The notes beneath the pieces are model-generated. The model made no database searches, was not told the DNA's origin, and worked only from the letters and a program-made list of their open reading frames with translations. Of a stretch of DNA of 64,000 nt, positions 24,298 to 33,617 are shown piece by piece. The stretch comes from Aquimarina sp. MMG016. Its GTDB lineage: Bacteria; Bacteroidota; Bacteroidia; Flavobacteriales; Flavobacteriaceae. Within the stretch, counting starts at the first letter, position 1. The number at the start of each line of letters is the position of its first letter. The stretch spans positions 248,001 to 312,000 of the forward strand of contig NZ_JAGJEA010000005.1 in NCBI RefSeq assembly GCF_018100805.1. The letters are read 5' to 3'. The position numbers and the translations under genes were made by a program.

Positions 24298-27200
24298 TTA
24301 GTGTTGTGATCTGTAGTTATACTTGTTTTTAGAAAGTATATTCCCTTCTGCATCTTTTACCTCTTTAAGTCTATTAGCTTCATCATATGTATAGTATGAA
24401 GTATAACCTCTTGGATCTTTCATGCTTTTTAGCCCTATTAGCGATTCATAAACAAAGGTGGTAATCATAACGTTAACCATATCAGGATGTGACCTAAGAG
24501 CATCCAGCCTAGAGATATTATATTCACTATAATTTTTTAGTTCATTTTCTGTAATTCCCAAAGCTGTATACACATCAGTAAAAGAAGCATTCTCTATTTT
24601 AGCAATAGGATGTGTCTTATTATAACCCCATACATAGGTGACAACCATTCCGTCCTTCTTTTTATACTGAAGAATATTTCCGTGATCATCGTATTTATCA
24701 AACTCTACTTTAGTCTCCAGAGGATTTTCTGTAGTGATTATCCCCTTTGCAGTTTCTACAGCTGTTCGTAAGGTTTTGTTGCTTGTATTTAGGTTATTCC
24801 CAAATTTAATTACCTGAGTGCTCAATAGATTGTTGTTCCTATAGATTTCCTTTTTGATCGGAGTACTGATACGATTTGTATTTCTTAGCTTATCCATATT
24901 GGGTAAATTATACACTTCTGTATCATAGGGATAATAGTACTTTGTTTCAATTTCCTGATTTTCGGCTCCTATAAACTTAGAAAGACTAACGTGATGAGTC
25001 GCAGTATTAAATACATTGAGCTCGGTATTACTGATTAGGTTCTCTAGATGTTTTGTAGTAATACTTTCTTCTAGCACTGATTCAAATGCGTAATGCCGAG
25101 GAAATTCAAAAGTATAATAAGTAGTATGATCTCTACCAAAATCAAAAACAGGAGTAAATAAATAGATAGGCATTACCCTGGCAAAGTTTCTATCGCCGGA
25201 GATTCCATAAAGTGTTTTATGCTTATTCTTGGTATGAACTAATGTGTCTCCGGATCGATTATGGATTATCTCCTCTGATACTTTGCCATTAATATATCCA
25301 AAGCTGTTTTTAGGAGCAATCCCTAATACATAAGTGTTTTCTATACATACATCTTCGGGGTAATGTCCCGGAATAGTTCCGGATTCATATACACGTCTAC
25401 AAAAACTTAATTCGTGATACTGATTCGGTAGATTAATGTATTTTGTTTTTGTAAACCCATTAGACTTACCAAATGCGTCTATATTTTTTTCGGTAACCAT
25501 AGAATATCCGATATGACTACCCATTGCAGATGGTAATTTTCTTAATGAAGATTCTGAATCTAGTTTAAGTGGAGAACCTCCCCAAAATCTTGGATCATAA
25601 GAAGTAAAGCCATATGGTTTAGAAAAATAAATTAGCTCATCCATTAAAACACCACTTGTTTCTTTTGTACCAAAGGCATTTAAGTGTTCATATTCATATA
25701 TTTTTCTGCCACTTATTACATCTTGATCAGAATAATTGGTGATGCTTTTTACTCTTAGCCCTCCTATTTCAAAAGGTTCAAATAATTGAGGAATATTATT
25801 GTTGCTCCCATTTCTTCGCACATAAATTTTATATGCTCCAACAGAGTTTTGCTCATTTTCAACACCTGTTGATGGCCATCCAGGATCGCCAGGAGAAAAT
25901 GGTAGACTATTGTTGATAACCCTATATGTTCCCGGAGAGAGGTTTTTTTGAACTGTAACTGTAGAGCCTGCATCACCACATTTAAATAACGTTTGGGTTT
26001 CTCCAGTAGAAACATTAACAATACTTCGTATAGGATCACTATAATAGAACCCAATATTAGCACAATTATGATAACATAATATCTTACTCGAAGCTTTGAA
26101 AACAGTAGGCTCTGTAACAACGAACTCTCTACTAGGAATGTTAATTTCTTCGAATTCTGTATTATTAGTTCCTCCTTCTACCTGATCTAATAATTTATAT
26201 GTTGGATCTTTTGCTTTTTTTAGATATTGATAAGTAAAATTATATTTTTTTTCATCAATTAAACTTGTCCATCGTATTCTACCATCAGCCAAGTACTCGG
26301 TAACTTTATAAGGTTCTGTAACCTCCACCAGAGCGGTATGACCCTCATATTCAAACTGAGTATATCCACCAGTGGGGTATGTAATCTTATTAAGAGTTCC
26401 TATTTTCCCATAATTAACATCAGCAGAACGATTAGCTAAAGTATAATCAACATATGCTTGCCCCGGAATTTCACCTCCCAAATATGCAGCTGTAACAAAA
26501 CGCCCAATACTTGGTATTCTTTGTGTATTATTAGCATTATTATAGAACCCCCAAAAATCTACATCTTTAGTACTCTTAATAGGAAGTTCATCCTGTTGTT
26601 CATATTCGAATGTATATTTCTTATCATTAATAAGTAACGAATCTAATTTTAGTCTTATAAATTTTTCTTTACTTGTATGATCGATTTGACCATTATTGAA
26701 ATAACTATAGACAAAATCAATGTGATTTATTTCCTTGTTTTTAATGTTTTTGATTTTAATATTATCCAATAGTAATGGAACTTTTGTGGAGGGTACTGCT
26801 GGATGACTTCTTATAGTACCTAAAGAGGTAACGATAGCAAAGTTTGTATTATTCATCATTTTAGATAAAGCTATGGGAGTAACTAAATCGAGGCGAGTAT
26901 CTAAATTAAATTCAATTTCTCCAAAATCTCCTGAAATACGTTTTAAATATTGGTTTTCAATAACTACCGTAGTTGCATGAACATAATTGATACTATTGGT
27001 AATACCTCCTCCATTTGGAAAAATTTTATTTGTACTATCATAGACCTCCATATATTCGGAATAACTGGGATAGGTAAAATGTAACCCTTCTTGATATTCA
27101 AAATTTAATGTTCTACCATATGGTGATTCTATAGAATCTAAAAGCCAACTGGTGATAACACTCTCATTACTTCTGTTTTCATCAGCTAGTATATGAATAA

Positions 27201-27975
27201 GTGCCTGGGAATCATTTGAAGGTCGAGTTGCTCCATTGCCACCTCCCGGAATAGTACTAAATGAAGTATTTATTTCTTTAGTAGAAAAGGTATACTTAAA
27301 TCCTTTTTCATCAATAATCGTAAAAGATTTATCTGCAAAATCAAAAGTTATAATCACATTATTATTGTTGAAAACTACGGTTTCAATAATATTACCAGTC
27401 CCTTTTTTCTTCAGTCGAAATTTGTAGGCTTTACCAAATAGATTTAGCTCAAATAAATCGGGCTCCATATCTATAGGGATAATCGGGGAATTACTAAAAC
27501 TGGCGTGCAAATCTTTTATGTCTTCATATTCTATATAAGGATCCGCTCCTTGAGATTCTTGTACATTATAATTATTATAGATAAATCCTCTTCTTGGAGC
27601 CTCACCTCTAAAATCATCTGAACCATTGACAGTTCTGTTTATAGCTATGTAAGAAGATAAATTCCAGTTTAACCCCACCCAACTTGCATCTTGATTGGCT
27701 CTTACACCTCCAGAGTTATAAGACAATTGTATAGGTAGTGTAATACCTTCAAAATCTATAGTATAAATAGGAATGGATAGATCTATTGTACCGTTATACT
27801 TGTTACCATTGATTGATCCATAATTCCCTAATCCAGATACTTCCGGGCTTGAAGAAATGCTTTCAGCAAGTTTATATGGCTGGAAATCGTGACTGTTATC
27901 TTGGGCAAATAATTCTGCTTGAAAAGCAAAAAAGCAAGATATAATTAATATTAGTTGTAAATATGTATGTTTCAT
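24298..27975 (-). CDS. Large secreted YD-repeat (Rhs-like) shell protein
   Basis: A 1225-residue protein with a signal peptide (HTYLQLILIISCFFAFQAEL, cut near FAQD). The N-terminal part resembles the SpvB/TcdB-like opening of Bacteroidota Rhs proteins: LGNYGSINGNKYNGTIDLSI, then ITLPIQLSYNSGGVRANQDA and WVGLNWNLS. The chain then alternates beta-rich repeats and ends with a true YD unit, YYTYDEANRLKEVKDAEGN. It has no toxin-like extension and no obvious type IX sorting domain. The next gene starts 13 nt downstream and continues the YD-repeat architecture, so the two probably assemble as halves of one shell, as in other split Bacteroidota loci. The separate signal peptides make a simple frameshift unlikely. 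Confidence 0.83.
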   Translation of the reverse strand: MKHTYLQLILIISCFFAFQAELFAQDNSHDFQPYKLAESISSSPEVSGLGNYGSINGNKYNGTIDLSIPIYTIDFEGITLPIQLSYNSGGVRANQDASWVGLNWNLSSYIAINRTVNGSDDFRGEAPRRGFIYNNYNVQESQGADPYIEYEDIKDLHASFSNSPIIPIDMEPDLFELNLFGKAYKFRLKKKGTGNIIETVVFNNNNVIITFDFADKSFTIIDEKGFKYTFSTKEINTSFSTIPGGGNGATRPSNDSQALIHILADENRSNESVITSWLLDSIESPYGRTLNFEYQEGLHFTYPSYSEYMEVYDSTNKIFPNGGGITNSINYVHATTVVIENQYLKRISGDFGEIEFNLDTRLDLVTPIALSKMMNNTNFAIVTSLGTIRSHPAVPSTKVPLLLDNIKIKNIKNKEINHIDFVYSYFNNGQIDHTSKEKFIRLKLDSLLINDKKYTFEYEQQDELPIKSTKDVDFWGFYNNANNTQRIPSIGRFVTAAYLGGEIPGQAYVDYTLANRSADVNYGKIGTLNKITYPTGGYTQFEYEGHTALVEVTEPYKVTEYLADGRIRWTSLIDEKKYNFTYQYLKKAKDPTYKLLDQVEGGTNNTEFEEINIPSREFVVTEPTVFKASSKILCYHNCANIGFYYSDPIRSIVNVSTGETQTLFKCGDAGSTVTVQKNLSPGTYRVINNSLPFSPGDPGWPSTGVENEQNSVGAYKIYVRRNGSNNNIPQLFEPFEIGGLRVKSITNYSDQDVISGRKIYEYEHLNAFGTKETSGVLMDELIYFSKPYGFTSYDPRFWGGSPLKLDSESSLRKLPSAMGSHIGYSMVTEKNIDAFGKSNGFTKTKYINLPNQYHELSFCRRVYESGTIPGHYPEDVCIENTYVLGIAPKNSFGYINGKVSEEIIHNRSGDTLVHTKNKHKTLYGISGDRNFARVMPIYLFTPVFDFGRDHTTYYTFEFPRHYAFESVLEESITTKHLENLISNTELNVFNTATHHVSLSKFIGAENQEIETKYYYPYDTEVYNLPNMDKLRNTNRISTPIKKEIYRNNNLLSTQVIKFGNNLNTSNKTLRTAVETAKGIITTENPLETKVEFDKYDDHGNILQYKKKDGMVVTYVWGYNKTHPIAKIENASFTDVYTALGITENELKNYSEYNISRLDALRSHPDMVNVMITTFVYESLIGLKSMKDPRGYTSYYTYDEANRLKEVKDAEGNILSKNKYNYRSQH

Positions 27976-28047
27976 TTTTAAAATATTAAAGAAAATATTT
28001 AATGTTTAAGTATTGAAGCTGTTTTCCTAGAGATAAGAGAAGTATCA

Positions 28048-29388
28048 TTACTCCTCACCCAACAAAGCCTCAATCTTAGCTAATCTAACTTCCAGGTTTT
28101 GGTTATTGGTTTTTAGTTGTTTATTGATGGTTTCTTGTTTCTGAAGTGCCTCTTCCAATTTCTGATTTCTGATTTCTTGATTTGTGATCTTTTTCTCCTG
28201 GGCAATGGTATACAACGTCAGTTCTTCGATTTTTTGAAGGAGTTTAGAGTTCATTTCACCTAGGAAGATTCCATTTTGGGCTACCTCTGCTGCCGAGGGA
28301 ATATCTTGTAAATGCCCCTCTGCATTGATATAATTTTCTACTTCTTCTAATGTAGGTAGTTCATATTCATCTTCGAATACAAAATCCGCCCAACCCGTGT
28401 CTACTTTGATTTCTTTAGCTCTTATACTACCATTTACAGCAAGTCTAAAACCAGCTTGTCTTGTTGGAGTACCAATCGAAACTTCTCCTAATCGACTAAT
28501 TCGCATTCTGCTTTGACTTCCAGTAAAAAAATCCAAACCAAAATGACCAGACATATATGCATTTTGAGGGTTAGCAAAGGATGTAGTGCCATCCTGATAC
28601 CCGTGAAAACCAAACCCGTATTGATTGATATACTCATCATTATATAGGAAATCATCGTTGCTAGCCATGGTAATCCCTGGTGAGTTATTATCTTCTGTAC
28701 TGGCAGGTTTAATTTTTATAAGACCATTAATTTCTAGTTTTTCCGTTGGACTGGTAGTGCCAATACCTACATTTCCATTTTGAAAATAATGATTACCAGT
28801 TCCGGTTACTTCTAGATTACTATCAGAAGATATACTTGTATTAGGAACATCAGGCACTATAAAGTCAGGTATATCAATCCCTATTGGAGTCTCGTTAATT
28901 TGTATCTGATTGTCTTCAGAAACAATATCAACTTTATTCCTCATGTATGTTATTCGCGCTTTGTATCTTGTATAATATCTTACATCTGCATAAATGGATA
29001 TTGTCTTATTAATATAACCACCTCTGGAGGTTGATAAATCTGTGATATTGCCTAATGAGATTTTTGCATTTCTTCTTAGACCTCTAGCTTCTACCAAATA
29101 AATATTTGGACTAGTATTTTGCGCTCCCTCTTCGTAACCTATTTGGATGATATACTTTTCATATCCTGATGAAAAGTACGTTTGAAATAATTCCACGACC
29201 ATATAACTACCTCTCTGCCAATGATGAGAATTGAACCCTACCTTAGCAATTTCATACCTCCTAGCTTGGGCACTATTGGCAGAAAACTCATTAGTTACAG
29301 AGGTTTGAATTCCATTCTGATTTATAGAATTTTGCGAATGGATTAGATGAAAGCTTAAAAATATAATAAGTGATAAGATCTTTTTCAT
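28048..29388 (-). CDS. Fibre-like exported protein with GIGTTxP repeat and coiled-coil C-terminus
   Basis: A 446-residue protein with signal peptide MKKILSLIIFLSFHLIHSQ. The N-terminal about 190 residues are beta-rich and aromatic (AKVGFNSHHWQRGSYMVVEL). One NVGIGTTSPTEKLEINGLI unit follows, the repeat type of bacterial tail-fibre-like and adhesin shafts. The C-terminus has a conserved module (LPTLEEVENYINAEGHLQDI, GIFLGEMNSKLLQKIEELTL) then a coiled coil (EEALQKQETINKQLKTNNQN). The same module ends the next protein upstream, so the two are paralogues in this end only. A trimeric fibre at the cell surface is a plausible reading. It is third from the end of the five-gene operon and 72 bp from the first Rhs gene. 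Confidence 0.78.
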   Translation of the reverse strand: MKKILSLIIFLSFHLIHSQNSINQNGIQTSVTNEFSANSAQARRYEIAKVGFNSHHWQRGSYMVVELFQTYFSSGYEKYIIQIGYEEGAQNTSPNIYLVEARGLRRNAKISLGNITDLSTSRGGYINKTISIYADVRYYTRYKARITYMRNKVDIVSEDNQIQINETPIGIDIPDFIVPDVPNTSISSDSNLEVTGTGNHYFQNGNVGIGTTSPTEKLEINGLIKIKPASTEDNNSPGITMASNDDFLYNDEYINQYGFGFHGYQDGTTSFANPQNAYMSGHFGLDFFTGSQSRMRISRLGEVSIGTPTRQAGFRLAVNGSIRAKEIKVDTGWADFVFEDEYELPTLEEVENYINAEGHLQDIPSAAEVAQNGIFLGEMNSKLLQKIEELTLYTIAQEKKITNQEIRNQKLEEALQKQETINKQLKTNNQNLEVRLAKIEALLGEE

Positions 29389-29389
29389 G

Positions 29390-30835
29390 TTATTTGTTTT
29401 CTATTAGTTGGTTCAATTTTTCTTCTAACTGATAAAGCTTAGATTTTTGATTTTCTAACTCTTTATCTAATTTGTTGTTTATGCTTTTCTGCTCCTTCAA
29501 TTGCTTCTCCTGCGCAATCGTATACAACGTCAGCTCCTCGATTTTTTCCAGAAGTTTCATATTCATAAGACCCAATTCTACACCATTGGTTTCCATTTCT
29601 TTAGCGGATGGAATATTAGGCAAGTGTCCTTGTACTGCGATATGTTGTTGTACTTCTTCGATAGTAAGGAGATCGTAGTCCTTGGTAAACACATAATCCG
29701 GTGCAGGAACCGATAGATCAATTTTTACTTCTTCTGCATGGATGTTTCCTTTTACCGTGAGTTTGGCGTCTGGGGTGGTGGTGCCGATGCCTACGTTGCC
29801 ATCAAATGTTGTTATTTTTGGAAGGATTCTCAATGGTACATCTTGCCAGTTTCCATTACCCCAAGTTCCTATTTCCATAGCATTTCTGGACTTATACCAT
29901 CCTATGAACATTCTTTTATCTTCAGTGGCATTTGATAGTTTAAGTTGCCAAGTATCCCCTCCTATAACATCTAACTTTCTATCTGGACTAGTAGTACCGA
30001 TGCCAATATTACCGCTTACGTGTAGGTTTGAATCTTGGCCTCCAAATCCTACCAATACGTGTTCTCCAGTATTGTAATTTAGATATAGATCATCTATATT
30101 GCTATTAGAGAAATGTTTACCATCTATGTGTCTCGTTTTAAGATGATAATTACCATTACCTCCAATATTAACATGTCCCACAACCGTTAATTTACTATCT
30201 GGTGTAGTAGTGCCTATTCCTATTTTACCATCATTCATTATATTCATTGCATTGGATAATCCAGATGTTTTATTAGCTGCTACCGCAAATTTCCACCCAT
30301 CACCATCTTTATAACTTAGTAATGATCCGTTAAACTCTCCATTAAGGCCACGTCTTTGCAACGTTATAGCTGCAGTACCATCTGTACCTCTATGGGTCAT
30401 AAACCAAGTTGAGACATGACTATTACCAGTGGTTACCCCTTTGGCTGACATAATCAAGGTAGCTCCTTGATAGCTACCTGTACCCGTTCCTTCGATATGA
30501 ATAGTAGGATTAGAGCTGGAAATTAATGTATTCCCTAAAACATGAAGTTTAACTGCAGGACTCGTTGTTCCAATTCCCATTTTTCCATCAGAAGTCAAGG
30601 ACATTATATTTATCCAACTAGTACTATTATGTCTTCCTTGAAAGTTTAGTAAAGTCTTACCACCTGGATCAGAGTTAATAATTCTATGCCCAAATCCAGA
30701 TCCATAATTTGATGTATACCAAGTAATGGATTTATTGGTGGAGTAATTAGCATTTAGGTTGTCAAATGTTGTGGTCTGCCCAATAATACTAACACTAGAG
30801 ACTAAAAGACACAAAAGAAGCAATGATTTTTTCAT
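29390..30835 (-). CDS. Fibre-like exported protein with four GIGTTxP repeats
   Basis: A 481-residue protein with signal peptide MKKSLLLLCLLVSSVSIIGQ. It carries four shaft repeats: KMGIGTTSPAVKLHVLG, KIGIGTTTPDSKLTVVG, NIGIGTTSPDRKLDVIGG and NVGIGTTTPDAKLTVKG. The C-terminus holds the shared module (LLTIEEVQQHIAVQGHLPNI, GVELGLMNMKLLEKIEELTL) and a coiled coil (QLKEQKSINNKLDKELENQK). It is the first gene of the Rhs operon; the next gene follows after 1 nt. Surface display or a structural delivery role alongside the Rhs shell is inferred. A small dyad lies 39 bp upstream. Confidence 0.8.
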   Translation of the reverse strand: MKKSLLLLCLLVSSVSIIGQTTTFDNLNANYSTNKSITWYTSNYGSGFGHRIINSDPGGKTLLNFQGRHNSTSWINIMSLTSDGKMGIGTTSPAVKLHVLGNTLISSSNPTIHIEGTGTGSYQGATLIMSAKGVTTGNSHVSTWFMTHRGTDGTAAITLQRRGLNGEFNGSLLSYKDGDGWKFAVAANKTSGLSNAMNIMNDGKIGIGTTTPDSKLTVVGHVNIGGNGNYHLKTRHIDGKHFSNSNIDDLYLNYNTGEHVLVGFGGQDSNLHVSGNIGIGTTSPDRKLDVIGGDTWQLKLSNATEDKRMFIGWYKSRNAMEIGTWGNGNWQDVPLRILPKITTFDGNVGIGTTTPDAKLTVKGNIHAEEVKIDLSVPAPDYVFTKDYDLLTIEEVQQHIAVQGHLPNIPSAKEMETNGVELGLMNMKLLEKIEELTLYTIAQEKQLKEQKSINNKLDKELENQKSKLYQLEEKLNQLIENK

Positions 30836-31229
30836 AATATACTGACTGATTAATATGGTTTATATATAGGTAGTGCCATTTATGGCAAAAGTGTTACCCT
30901 ACTTTTTTGAAAAAAAGAAGTTTTCCCCAAAACTTTTTTTAAAACAAGCGGCGAAAATACATGAAAAAGTAATACTGAACAATAGAAATAAGGGGGTGTT
31001 TTTCCCCTTTGTGTTTAACAATTCGTTAAGAAGAGAAGTAGTGGAGATAAACTACACAGAAAAAGTTTTTTAATGCTAAAAAAAATGAGATTTTAACATT
31101 TACATTCTTTGATTTTGATTTCTGTGTTCTAAGAAAGAAGTTTACTTAACAAAAGATGTTACTTCGATGATAAAAAGAGTAGTTTTTCTTTATCCAGAAC
31201 ATTTATCTAATAATAAGAAAGTGACACAA
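30836..31229. other. 394-bp gap upstream of the Rhs operon
   Basis: The region separates the Rhs operon from a gene pointing the same way. It holds a short dyad TGCCAT-tt-ATGGCA at 30874-30887, about 39 bp ahead of the first Rhs-operon ATG, an AT-rich hairpin AAGTTTT-cccc-AAAACTT at 30918-30935, and AAGGGG / CCCCTT at 30990-31009. No TAnnTTTG element was found on the minus strand. No gene is convincing here. Confidence 0.45.
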
Positions 31230-32486
31230 CTAAAAATACTGCCCTATCCCAAACACAAATCCATTGGTAGAGTCTTCGGTAACTCCATATCCGTAATCAA
31301 TTCTAAAAATGGCATTAAAAATACGCTTGTGCATAAAACGTAAGCCCACACCTGGGTATACTCTGAAGTTTTGAGTATCACCAAAATCACCAAAATCACC
31401 ACCTGGATTTCGCCAGCTACCACCATCTACAAATACATTGCTTTGTAATACAAACCAATCCTTCTCATACAAAGTATGTCGATATTCTGTATTGAGTACA
31501 ATAACTCCAGTACCTCGATCAATGATATTACCAACTCCCCTAATATTAAGGTTATTATCTACCGCAAAAGGAGCAAAAGGAGTATCGTCATTAGTTGCCA
31601 GGCCTACTCGTAATCGATTTGCCCAGTTACCTCGTTTACCAATCCTTTGGTAATAAAAGAAGTCATTCCACCATATAAAGAAATCAGGCAATACATCTTC
31701 TGTGCTAATTACATATTGAGTGTTCAAAATACTACGAAATCCAGACACATACTGATAATCAAAATTTAGGTTGTTATACTCATATATAAACTTGTAGAGT
31801 AGTTTATTAACATCAAAATCCTGAGGCACATCAGGACTGGTAGCACCGGTTTTATAGGTATAATCTTCATTAAAATAATTGATTCCTAATTCTACACGGT
31901 TTTGTAGATTGATTTGATACAATCCACTTAATTCATAGGATGTATTGTTATATTTATAATCTGCGGTACCATTATCGAGAAATACTGGCTCCTGAGTGGT
32001 GAGGTTTTGATAGTTTACTGCTAATCCAAATCTTTTATTGAATAAAAAAGGTGCTCTAAGCTGTGCTCCAAAAGAATTGTAGATATCATTTTGGTAATAC
32101 CCTCCTAGCGTAATATTCTGTCCAAAAAGATTAAACTCAGACAATGTTGCCCTAAAAGCAAATTCATCATCATTAGTGGTATATACATTAATTCCCGGAA
32201 TAATTGTAAAGTTCTCTTCGACACCATATACCACCTCATAACCTTGTTCTTTCTCGTGTACCTGATAATACGCATGGGCAATTGATGGTAATCGTTTTAG
32301 CCTTTTAATATCTTTTTCAATAATCAAAGAGTCCAAAACCATTCCTTCTTTAATAGAAGTTAACTTAGCAATTGCGGAGGTTTTCGTTTTTTTATTGCCT
32401 TGAATAATAATCTCAGAGATAACTCTATCCTGGCTAAAACTTAGATAGTTTATTAAAAGGAAAAAAAATGTAAGTTTAGATTTCAT
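31230..32486 (-). CDS. Omp85/BamA-like outer membrane protein with one POTRA domain
   Basis: A 418-residue protein with a signal peptide (LTFFFLLINYLSFSQD). Residues about 20-92 look like a single POTRA domain (VISEIIIQGNKKTKTSAIAK, then LIIEKDIKRLKRLPSIAHAY). The rest is beta-barrel-like with alternating aromatic strands and the outer-membrane ending FVFGIGQYF, whose last Phe is the usual BamA-recognised terminus. Canonical BamA has five POTRAs, so this is a short member, close to the surface-antigen (D15) family. It is the last gene of a minus-strand group with GH113, an outer-membrane barrel and DUF547. A role in assembling or exporting those partners is possible but unproven. Confidence 0.8.
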   Translation of the reverse strand: MKSKLTFFFLLINYLSFSQDRVISEIIIQGNKKTKTSAIAKLTSIKEGMVLDSLIIEKDIKRLKRLPSIAHAYYQVHEKEQGYEVVYGVEENFTIIPGINVYTTNDDEFAFRATLSEFNLFGQNITLGGYYQNDIYNSFGAQLRAPFLFNKRFGLAVNYQNLTTQEPVFLDNGTADYKYNNTSYELSGLYQINLQNRVELGINYFNEDYTYKTGATSPDVPQDFDVNKLLYKFIYEYNNLNFDYQYVSGFRSILNTQYVISTEDVLPDFFIWWNDFFYYQRIGKRGNWANRLRVGLATNDDTPFAPFAVDNNLNIRGVGNIIDRGTGVIVLNTEYRHTLYEKDWFVLQSNVFVDGGSWRNPGGDFGDFGDTQNFRVYPGVGLRFMHKRIFNAIFRIDYGYGVTEDSTNGFVFGIGQYF

Positions 32487-32572
32487 GTGTTTATAATATT
32501 GTTTTGGATATCACACAGAACTCCCCAAATAAATATTTTCGATGTGTATCAAAAGCTTTGTTATGGCTCGTT

Positions 32573-33574
32573 TCATTTGCTTGTTGAGTAAAACTCTTTT
32601 ATTAATTTTTCTGAAGGTTTATTCTGTATCGTAAACCTATTATTATTTTTTCCGCCGACTTCAGAGTGATTATGAAACCATTTCCAAAGAAATCCACCCG
32701 CAAACCAGGGTTCGTTCCAGAACTCTTCATATAAAGCTGTTAGAGCATTGCTTTGCGCTTGTAAATCGACATTGCCATTAGTTTTTCCGGAATCCCAGGG
32801 TTCTTTTCCGGTATAATGTACACTACGATACCCATATTCTGTAAACAAAACAGGTTTCTGTATTTTAGCTTGCAATACCTTCATTTTTTCTTTGTGTTTT
32901 TGCCAACCTAGTTTCATTTCTTCTATAGAAGGCGTTTTACTTTCTGAAACCGGAAAATAAGCGTCAATTCCTATATAATCCAGTTGGTTCCAAAATGGTG
33001 CACGATCAAACTGATCCCAGTTTTCGGCATACGTAAGTTTACCTTTATAAATAGACCTGATCTTTTTAATCAGCTCGTTCCAATACCCTGATCTTTTTTG
33101 AACAAAAGTGTGCAACTCAGTACCAATACATAATATAGGAACTTTCATTTCTTCGGCTAATTCTGCATACTGCAAAATGAATGCTTCATACGATGTTTCA
33201 AAAACCTTCCAGTTTTCTTCAGAGTTCATACTGATATTACCCGTAAACTCTCCTCTCCATACCCAAATCTGAGGTTTTAGCATCACCTGGATTCCTCTGG
33301 CGTTTAACAGCTCAATAGTTCTTTTGGCTCCATCTCTTCGTTCTCCCCACCATTGTCTTTGGATATTAAAAGTAACCTTAGGAGACTCTAGATTTCTTAC
33401 AAACCCAAAAGGCATAACCGCGGCCCAATTAGCATTTACTTTTACAACCGGATCTACATGTGTATTATTAATCTCTTTTGGAGAACCTACAAAACTAACT
33501 CCGTTAATTTTTGGCTCTTGCCCAGAACAATTACAGAACGTAATCGTAATCAGCAGTATAAAAAACTTTCTCAT
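32573..33574 (-). CDS. GH113-like glycoside hydrolase lipoprotein
   Basis: A 333-residue lipoprotein. The signal peptide is short (MRKFFILLITITFCNC) and Cys16 is the likely lipid anchor. The body is a TIM barrel: WWGERRDGAKRTIELL, GIQVMLKPQIWVWRGEF, and GTELHTF with Glu153, the expected acid/base. IGIDAYFPVS and VLFTEYGYRS with Glu246, the expected nucleophile, complete the GH113 pattern. GH113 members studied so far are beta-1,4-mannanases; activity on another glycan is possible. Anchored in the outer membrane, it could act on cell-surface or environmental glycan. It lies 43 bp after the barrel gene. Confidence 0.78.
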   Translation of the reverse strand: MRKFFILLITITFCNCSGQEPKINGVSFVGSPKEINNTHVDPVVKVNANWAAVMPFGFVRNLESPKVTFNIQRQWWGERRDGAKRTIELLNARGIQVMLKPQIWVWRGEFTGNISMNSEENWKVFETSYEAFILQYAELAEEMKVPILCIGTELHTFVQKRSGYWNELIKKIRSIYKGKLTYAENWDQFDRAPFWNQLDYIGIDAYFPVSESKTPSIEEMKLGWQKHKEKMKVLQAKIQKPVLFTEYGYRSVHYTGKEPWDSGKTNGNVDLQAQSNALTALYEEFWNEPWFAGGFLWKWFHNHSEVGGKNNNRFTIQNKPSEKLIKEFYSTSK

Positions 33575-33617
33575 ATCTATTTTTATACCGCTGAAAATAC
33601 AATTTTTATGTCATATC

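Noticed and set aside
24284..24353. Rhs gene pair as one gene broken by a frameshift
   Set aside because: The second gene has its own signal peptide and start after a 13-nt gap, so two proteins are more likely.
30911..30940. Terminator hairpin AAGTTTT-cccc-AAAACTT
   Set aside because: The stem is nearly all A-T and is not placed after any stop codon.
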